From assembly GCA_963707695.1 (NCBI GenBank), contig CAVPQY010000002.1, positions 310,001-374,000 of the forward strand: a stretch of 64,000 nucleotides of DNA. Direction: 5' to 3'. Shown piece by piece: positions 58,523 through 64,000 of this stretch. The position numbers and the translations under genes were made by a program. Within the stretch, counting starts at the first letter, position 1, and each line of letters opens with the position of its first letter. The notes beneath the pieces were generated by a model. That model was not told the origin of the DNA. It worked only from the letters and a program-made list of their open reading frames with translations, and did no database searches. The stretch comes from JAOPZW01 sp963707695. GTDB lineage: Bacteria > Actinomycetota > Thermoleophilia > Solirubrobacterales > Solirubrobacteraceae.

Positions 58523-60997
58523 ATGACTGGTCCGCTGTACGCCCTCGGGCGCCTCGCCGTCCGCCATCGCATCGTCGTGGTGCTCGCGTGGCTCGCCGTC
58601 CTCGTCGTGCTCGTCGCGCTCGCGGGCCGCACCGGGCAGGAGACCAGCGACAACCTGGTCCTTCCCGGCACCGACAGCCAGCGCGCGACGGACGTCCTCA
58701 CGAAGCGGTTCTCCAACCAGGCCAACGGCACGAACCCGATCGCCCTGCAGGTGCCGGCGGGCCAGAAGCTCACCGGCAGCACGTACAAGGGCGCCATCGA
58801 CGACGTCGTCACCGCGTACGGCAAGGACCCGGCGGTGCTGAAGGTCGTCAGCCCGTTCGCGTCGGGGGCGGGGCACCTGGCCAAGGACGGGTCGATCGGG
58901 GCGATCACGCTGACGCTGAAGGACAGCGCCGGCGACCTGACCGTCGACGAGGCCCACGCGATCATCGACGTGGCGAACCCGGCGAAGGCGGCGGGGGTGA
59001 AGGTCGCCGCCGGCGGCTATCTCGGCAAGAAGGTCTCCAAGCCCAGCACGCACCTCTCCGAGGTCGTCGGGCTCCTCACGGCGATGGTCATCCTGCTGCT
59101 GACGTTCGGCACGGTCGTGGCGATGGGGCTGCCGATCATCACGGCGATCTTCGGCCTGGCCTGCGGCATGAGCGTGATCGCCCTGCTCGGGCAGGTGGTC
59201 GACGTGCCGACGACGGCGCCGGCCCTGGCCACGATGATCGGCCTCGGGGTCGGCATCGACTACGGGCTGTTCGTGGTCACGCGCCACCGCGACCAGCTGC
59301 GCGGCGGGATGGAGGTCCGCGAGTCGATCGCGCGCGCGACCGCGACCTCGGGCGGGGCGGTGGTGTTCGCGGGATCGACGGTCATCATCGCGCTGCTCTC
59401 GCTGGCGCTGGCCGGGATCCCGCTCGTGACGACGCTCGGCTACACCGCGGCGGTCGTCGTGCTGATCGCCGTGATCGGCGCGATCACGCTGATGCCCGCC
59501 ATCCTGGGCCTGCTCGGCCGCCGGATCAACGCGCTGCCGCTGCCGGGAATGAGGACGCACCACGACGAGCGCCCGCACGGCTGGCAGCGCTGGGCGCGGC
59601 TGGTCAGCGACCGCCCCTGGCCGGCGCTGGTGGCGGGCGTCGTCCTGCTCGCCGTGCTCGCGAGCCCGCTGCGCGCGCTGCACCTGGGCCAGACCGACGT
59701 CGGGGCGCTGCCCACCGACACCCAGGCGCGCCAGGCGTACGACCGCATGAGCGCCGGGTTCGGCGCCGGCTCCAACGGGCCGATGCTCGTCGCCGTCGAC
59801 CTGTCGGCCAAGCCGGCGAAGGCCGACCAGCACCAGCTCGACCAGATCAACCAGCAGGAGCAGCAGCAGAAGCAGAAGGCGCAGAGCCAGGCCTCGCAGC
59901 AGGAGCAGCAGATCGCGGCCGGCCTGGAGGCGCAGGGGCTGGCGCCGGACGTCGCCCAGCAGCAGGCGCAGGCGCAGGTCCAGCCGACGCTCGACCAGCA
60001 GGACCAGCAGATCACCTCACAGGCCGACAGCCAGCGCAAGAAGGCCGAGCAGCTCGCGACCGACCCGCGCCTGCAGCAGCTGCGCAAGGACCTGCAGGCC
60101 ACCTCCGACGTCAAGTCGGTCACCCAGCCGCTGGTCAACCAGCACGGCACCGCGGCCCTGTACACGCTGATCGCCGCCAGCGCCCCGTCCTCGCGCCGGA
60201 CGGAGGACCTCGTGAGGACGCTGCGCGACACGGTCATCCCGAAGGCCACCAAGGGCCAGGGCATGACCGCCGACGTGGGCGGCACGACCGCGGGCTACAT
60301 CGACCTGGCCAAGCAGATCACCTCGAAGCTGCCGCTCGTGATCGGGATCGTGCTGGCCCTCTCCTTCGTGTTGCTGGCGCTGGCCTTCCGCTCGCTGCTC
60401 GTGCCGCTCAAGGCGGTGGTCATGAACCTGCTGTCGATCGCGGCGGCGTTCGGCATCGTCACGTACGCGTTCGGCCACCACTGGTCGGCGACGTCCGTCG
60501 GCCTCGACGGCGAGGTCCCGATCGTCTCCTACGTGCCGCTCATGATGTTCGCGATCCTCTTCGGGCTCTCGATGGACTACGAGGTCTTCCTCATGTCGCA
60601 CGTCCGCGAGCGCTGGGAGCGGACGGGCGATCCGCACCGGGCCGTGGTCGAGGGACTGGCGGGCACGGGGCGCGTGATCACGTCGGCCGCGCTCATCATG
60701 GTCAGCGTGTTCTGCGCCTTCATCATCAGCGGCGACCCGAACATCAAGCAGTTCGGGCTCGGCATGGCCGCCGCGGTCGCCGTCGATGCGACCGTCGTGC
60801 GCTGCGTGCTGGTGCCGGCCATCATGTCGCTGCTGGGCCGCGCCGGGTGGTGGCTGCCGGGCTGGCTGGACCGCGGGATGCCGCACCTGAGCATCGAGGG
60901 CGAGGAGTACTTCGCGCGGCGCGACGCCGCCGCGGCCGCCGCGCAGGCGGCGTCCTCGGAGGACGAGCGACCGGCGGTCCCGCTGGCCCGGGTGTGA
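58523..60997 (+). CDS. MMPL/RND-family transporter with glutamine-rich insertion
   Basis: 824 residues, 12 predicted TM helices in two halves. The first loop (about 38-185) is followed by TM2-6 with GLGVGIDYGLFVVTRHRDQL; the second half has LFGLSMDYEVFLMSHVRERW, both with the Asp-Tyr pair of the proton relay. Members export lipids or drugs by proton motive force. The second outer loop holds a Gln/Ala-rich helix (about 436-525: QINQQEQQQKQKAQSQ, AQQQAQAQVQPTLDQQ) not usual in MMPL proteins. CAGGAGCG precedes ATG 58523. It is alone, behind the LAL regulator. Confidence 0.92.
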   Translation: MTGPLYALGRLAVRHRIVVVLAWLAVLVVLVALAGRTGQETSDNLVLPGTDSQRATDVLTKRFSNQANGTNPIALQVPAGQKLTGSTYKGAIDDVVTAYGKDPAVLKVVSPFASGAGHLAKDGSIGAITLTLKDSAGDLTVDEAHAIIDVANPAKAAGVKVAAGGYLGKKVSKPSTHLSEVVGLLTAMVILLLTFGTVVAMGLPIITAIFGLACGMSVIALLGQVVDVPTTAPALATMIGLGVGIDYGLFVVTRHRDQLRGGMEVRESIARATATSGGAVVFAGSTVIIALLSLALAGIPLVTTLGYTAAVVVLIAVIGAITLMPAILGLLGRRINALPLPGMRTHHDERPHGWQRWARLVSDRPWPALVAGVVLLAVLASPLRALHLGQTDVGALPTDTQARQAYDRMSAGFGAGSNGPMLVAVDLSAKPAKADQHQLDQINQQEQQQKQKAQSQASQQEQQIAAGLEAQGLAPDVAQQQAQAQVQPTLDQQDQQITSQADSQRKKAEQLATDPRLQQLRKDLQATSDVKSVTQPLVNQHGTAALYTLIAASAPSSRRTEDLVRTLRDTVIPKATKGQGMTADVGGTTAGYIDLAKQITSKLPLVIGIVLALSFVLLALAFRSLLVPLKAVVMNLLSIAAAFGIVTYAFGHHWSATSVGLDGEVPIVSYVPLMMFAILFGLSMDYEVFLMSHVRERWERTGDPHRAVVEGLAGTGRVITSAALIMVSVFCAFIISGDPNIKQFGLGMAAAVAVDATVVRCVLVPAIMSLLGRAGWWLPGWLDRGMPHLSIEGEEYFARRDAAAAAAQAASSEDERPAVPLARV

Positions 60998-61373
60998 CCG
61001 GGGATGCTCGACGCGGCCGGCGCGGCCCGGATCACGGTGGCGGTGCGTCTGCACCGAGCGCCGAGAACGCAGTTCCTCTCCGGGTCGAGGGACGCCCGGT
61101 GTCGCCTAGCGGTGACGTCGAGGTGTGCTTGCGAGGCACGACACGGCCAGGGTGCTCGTGGCATGGACCTCCTGCGAACATTGACGAACCAGGAGTTCGA
61201 TGTTCTGGCATCTTCCTTGGCCGCAGCGTCTTGGGTCGCGGCCGTCCGCTCGGGCGTCCCGTCTCCCGGGCGGCGTCTGTTTCGCTGGGCCCGCGCGTCC
61301 GGCCGTACTGGTGGGAGAGCTCGATCCCCAGTAGTGACCGAATGGGCCGGTTCTTGCCGGGTCGGACCGGGGC
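60998..61373. other. Non-coding stretch
   Basis: About 375 bases between the convergent MMPL and cyclase genes. Only a 140-codon frame of poor codon bias is seen, and no clear hairpin. Confidence 0.4.
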
Positions 61374-62731
61374 TCATGGCCGGACGGCGATCCGGTAGAG
61401 CTCCCACTCGTCGGGGATTCCCTTGAGGCGCTTGCGGCCGAGCGGCGTCATGAGGTGAGCGCCGCCGAGGAGGTCCCTCACCGTCCGCGTGAGCACGATG
61501 TCCGAGCCGGTCGCGTGCCCGAGGAGGCGCGCAGCGACGTTGACGGCCATCCCGGCGACGTCGCCGCCGCGGAGCTCGAGCGTCCCGGTGTGCAGGCCCA
61601 CGCGCAGCTCGACGCCGAGTGCGGTGACCTCGGAGATCATCGCCGACGAGAAGTCGACCGCTGAATCGGTCGCGTCGAAGAGGGCGAGGAAGCCGTCGCC
61701 GGTGAATTTGATCTCCTCGCCCCCGAAGCGCCGCAAGCCGCGGCGCACGAGGAGGTCGTGGCTCTCGAGCAGGTCGCGCCACCGTGCGTCGCCGAGGCGG
61801 GCCGCGGTCCCAGTCGATCCGACGATGTCGCCGAAGACGACGGTGGCCAGCCGCCGGCCGCCGACGTGCCGGCTGCGCCCGCCGGTGACGAACTCCTCGA
61901 CGTGCTGGGTGACGACGTCGCCGTCCTGGAACCAGAAGAAGTGCTCGCCGCCGGCGAGCTCGATGTGGCGGGCGCCCGAGATGGCCTGTGCGACGAAGCG
62001 GCCCTGTGCGACGGGCACCAGCAGGTCGCCCGCCGCATGAATGACGAGCGTCGGAGCTTTCACGTCGGCGAGCAGGTCGCGGATGTCGGCCTCAACGACG
62101 GCCTTCTGCCAGTAGGCGTGCGCGGCGCGCGGCGTGGCCGCACGCCGCTCCATCCGCGCCAGCGTCGCGCGCCAGCGCCTGTCGTGCTGCATGCTCGGCG
62201 CGAGCACCTCGACGGCCATCGGGTGCTCGTCGTTGCCCCACTGCTGTTGCCAGACCTCGGCCGGCGGCATGGCGGCGGGCGGCACACCGGAGTCATAGCC
62301 CTCGTCGACGAGCATCCGCGCGCTCGCGGCGTAGAGCACGAGCGCCTGCACGCGCTCAGGGTGCCGCGCGGCGAAGCGCGTCGCGATCGCGGTGCCGTCG
62401 GCCGTCGCCAAGAGCACGGCGCTCGCGAGCCCGAGGGCGTCCATGACGCCGATGAGGTCATCAAGCCGGCGCTGGGCATCGGCCATCTCGTCGGCCGGGA
62501 CACGGTCGGAGAGCCCAGTTCCGCGCTTGTCGAAGAGCACGACCCTGCTGAAGGCTGTGAGGCGATCGAGGTGCCGCGCGAGCGCCGGTTCCTCCGCGCC
62601 CGCCTCGATGAGGTTCAGGAGCCCGGGGACGTAGACGATGTCCAGCGGGCCGTTGCCGAGGACTTGATAGGCCACGCTGACGTCGCCGACGGTGACGTAG
62701 CGGATGGCGGCTCATGCTCGGCCCCCGACAT
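61374..62731 (-). CDS. Alpha/beta-hydrolase-cyclase fusion without nucleophile Ser; one-base frameshift
   Basis: About 452 residues when one missing base near 62712 is restored; then it starts MSGAEHE and runs into IRYVTVGDVSVAYQVLGNG. Hydrolase part: VVLFDKRGTGLSDR, but the nucleophile elbow reads LLATADGTAIA, with no G-x-S-x-G; acid and His regions LVIHAAGDLLVPVAQG and GGEHFFWFQDGD remain. Cyclase part: ATVVFGDIVGSTGTAARLG and IKFTGDGFLALFDATDSAV, with GLHTGTLELRGGDVAGMAVNVAARL. So the head is probably a binding domain for cyclase control. The ATG at 62731 fits a TAGGAT box 6 bases upstream; GTG 62675 starts the uninterrupted frame. Confidence 0.88.
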
Positions 62732-62737
62732 TCGAGG

Positions 62738-62743
62738 ATCCTA
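62738..62743 (-). promoter_or_regulatory. Leaderless minus-10 box of the second hydrolase-cyclase gene
   Basis: TAGGAT on the minus strand, 6 bases before ATG 62731. Confidence 0.45.
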
Positions 62744-62820
62744 CGACCGCGCGGGTCCCGGACGATGCGTCGTTGCGAGGCTGACTCCAACCCTGCGGGC
62801 TGTGCGCTACCGCGACGTGG

Positions 62821-62853
62821 GCAGCCGCGCTCGTCGCGCGCGGCTGCTGCTTT
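62821..62853 (+). terminator. Perfect 10-base inverted repeat followed by TGCTTT
   Basis: GCAGCCGCGC at 62821-62830 and GCGCGGCTGC at 62838-62847 with a 7-base loop, then TGCTTT. A strong hairpin but with only three T bases. No plus-strand gene ends just before it, so its role is unsure. Confidence 0.35.
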
Positions 62854-63096
62854 GCGCGAGAAGCAGTAGTCGGCCCTCAGTGGGATTCGCTGCTGCTTCT
62901 TCATCCGAGGCGGCTGATCGCGGAGCACCACCACGAGTGCTGCGCCGTCTCGGCATATCGAAGCTGCGGCTGGTTCGATTAGCGACGTTCAGGGTCTGTG
63001 GAATGGGCGCGGCTGGTTTCGGACCCGCCTGCAAATCGGCGTGTTTCTTGAGCAGGGGAAGCACCGGGGGTAGCACGCGGTCGCACGGATGGCACG
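62854..63096. other. Non-coding stretch beside the recombinase
   Basis: No gene seen. A possible junction between chromosomal and mobile DNA; no tRNA or att core could be identified. Confidence 0.35.
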
Positions 63097-63994
63097 TCAG
63101 GCGAGGGCTCGGGCGAGCGCGATGGTGCGGTCGACCTCGCGGTAGTCGGTGAGCGCGTAGACGTAGTGGTCCGCGGCGACGCGCTTGCGTGTCGCCGAGG
63201 ACGGTGGCGACGTCGACGAGCGAGCCGGTGCGGTGGTAGTGCAGCGAGCCGCGCCGGCGGCGCAGCCCGTGCGGGGAGAAGCGCGGGACGCCGAGTCGCC
63301 TTGCACGCTCGCGTGATCGCGGTGCGTAGGGCGGCGTCGGTCGAGGTCGGGGAACAGCGGCGCCTCGAGGGCGCGGTCCTCGCGCGGCGGCAGCGTCGCG
63401 AGCAGCGCGGCAAAGAGGTCGTCGGGCTGAGCTCGAGGTGGCGGTAGCGGTCGTTTTTCTCGACGGTCGAGCGCACCCGGATCGCTTGGCGGTGCTCGTC
63501 GAGGTCGCCGACTTGGGCGGTGGCAAGCTCGTTCACGCGCGCCCCGGAGGCGTCGACGATCAGCAGCGGCAGCACGTAGCCGGCGCGGGAGCAGTCTCGG
63601 CGACACGCTCGACGTGCTCGGCGAGCGGCGGCGGCACGTGCGCCTTGCGTTCGCGCGGCAGCTTGACGCGCGAGTCTCGCGCCGGGTTGGGGTCGACGCG
63701 GTGGTGGTCGAGGACCATCGCGAGGCAGTCGCGGCTCTTCTTGATCGTCTCGCGCTTGGACGCCGGCGTCGGCGAGCTCGGCGACGACGCCGACGACGTC
63801 GTCGACGGTGATCTCGTCGCAGGCGCTTGGTCGCGATCGGGGTGCGCAGCACGCGGCCGAGCGCGACGCGGTGCAGGGTGCGGGTGCCGTCGGTGACGTC
63901 GATGCGGCTGCGCCGCCACGCCTCGCAGGCGTCGGACAGCAGCGGCGAGCGTGGGCGCCTGCGGCTCGAGCAGCGTGAGGTTGGGGACGCGCAT
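63097..63994 (-). pseudogene. Tyrosine recombinase/integrase, heavily frameshifted
   Basis: Pieces of a tyrosine recombinase are spread over three frames on the minus strand: start MRVPNLTLLEPQAPTLAAAV, then EAWRRSRIDVTDGTRTLHRVALGRVLRTPIATKRL, the core IVDASGARVNELATAQVGDLDEHRQAIRVRSTVEKNDRYRHL, then FAALLATLPPREDRALEAPLFPDLD, AALRTAITRACK, SPHGLRRRRGSLHYHRTGSLVDVATVLGDT and KRVAADHYVYALTDYREVD. The Arg of ARVNEL, His-x-x-Arg of HGLR and Tyr of DHYVYAL are catalytic residues. At least five single-base shifts are needed. It may be a dead mobile-element gene or a low-quality contig end; the gene may begin before 63994. Confidence 0.7.
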
Positions 63995-64000
63995 CGCGGC

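Noticed and set aside
61142..61380. Small gene between MMPL and the cyclase gene
   Set aside because: Frames have weak codon bias, no ribosome site at a sensible distance and no recognisable motif.
63000..63060. tRNA-Cys-like piece (GCCTGCAAATCGGC) next to the recombinase
   Set aside because: No acceptor or T arm can be paired, and the TTCGA T-loop is missing; chance similarity.
1..64000. CRISPR array, rRNA, riboswitch or prophage module
   Set aside because: No regularly spaced repeats, no conserved RNA cores and no phage structural genes were seen on either strand.

Overview
The window is very GC-rich, with codons ending almost always in G or C. Genes are short-spaced, many start codons overlap the previous stop (ATGA or GTGA), and many genes appear to be leaderless. 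The gene content is typical of a high-GC actinobacterium: ECF sigma factors with zinc-finger anti-sigma partners, LAL-type LuxR regulators, alpha/beta-hydrolase/adenylate-cyclase fusions, SMP-30 lactonases, MMPL and DoxX proteins and an encapsulin. A Thermoleophilia/Solirubrobacterales-like soil actinobacterium is my best guess. No rRNA, tRNA or single-copy marker confirms this.

Layout. 0-6 kb: a haloalkane dehalogenase fragment and a TetR regulator diverge from a sulfatase / secreted two-domain protein / sulfatase / SMP-30 cluster. 6-9.4 kb: a MEDS-ATPase regulator, a SHOCT membrane protein, an encapsulin with its encapsulated ferritin, and a cupin. 9.5-16 kb: a LuxR protein, VOC protein, flavoprotein disulfide reductase, folE, an ECF sigma/anti-sigma pair, DoxX and nitronate monooxygenase. 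16-24.8 kb: a bactofilin-like membrane protein, two divergent ion channels, a redoxin, an SDR-cyclase-GMC oxidoreductase operon, and two sigma factors with one anti-sigma. 24.9-32.3 kb: a tightly coupled six-gene minus-strand operon (GH15 glucosidase, flavoprotein reductase, SMP-30, GlcG-GlcG-cupin fusion, a larger SMP-30, redoxin), diverging from a CPA2 antiporter. 33.8-39 kb: sigma/anti-sigma, an APC permease that probably starts with CTG, an SDR and an LAL regulator. 39-42.7 kb: flavin reductase, acyl-CoA dehydrogenase, OsmC and a hydrolase-LuxR fusion, all broken by single-base indels. 42.8-58.4 kb: mostly small single enzymes (VOC, cyclase, methyltransferase, GNAT, cupin, RibD-like, MOSC, GFA, SnoaL) with several non-coding gaps, then a large LAL regulator. 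58.5-64 kb: MMPL transporter, a second hydrolase-cyclase fusion, and a heavily frameshifted tyrosine recombinase at the edge.

The most coherent system is the pair of facing operons at 19.6-32.3 kb. GH15 would release glucose, the SDR and/or GMC flavoprotein would oxidise it to a lactone, the SMP-30 proteins would open the lactone, and the redoxin with the flavoprotein disulfide reductase could remove the peroxide formed. This assignment is inferred from families and gene coupling. Nearby sigma/anti-sigma modules, the antiporter and a shared CGTAACG element suggest a stress regulon. A second clear system is the encapsulin-ferritin iron-storage compartment. At least nine genes carry single-nucleotide indels although family lengths are restored by correcting them, so sequencing error must be excluded before calling them pseudogenes.
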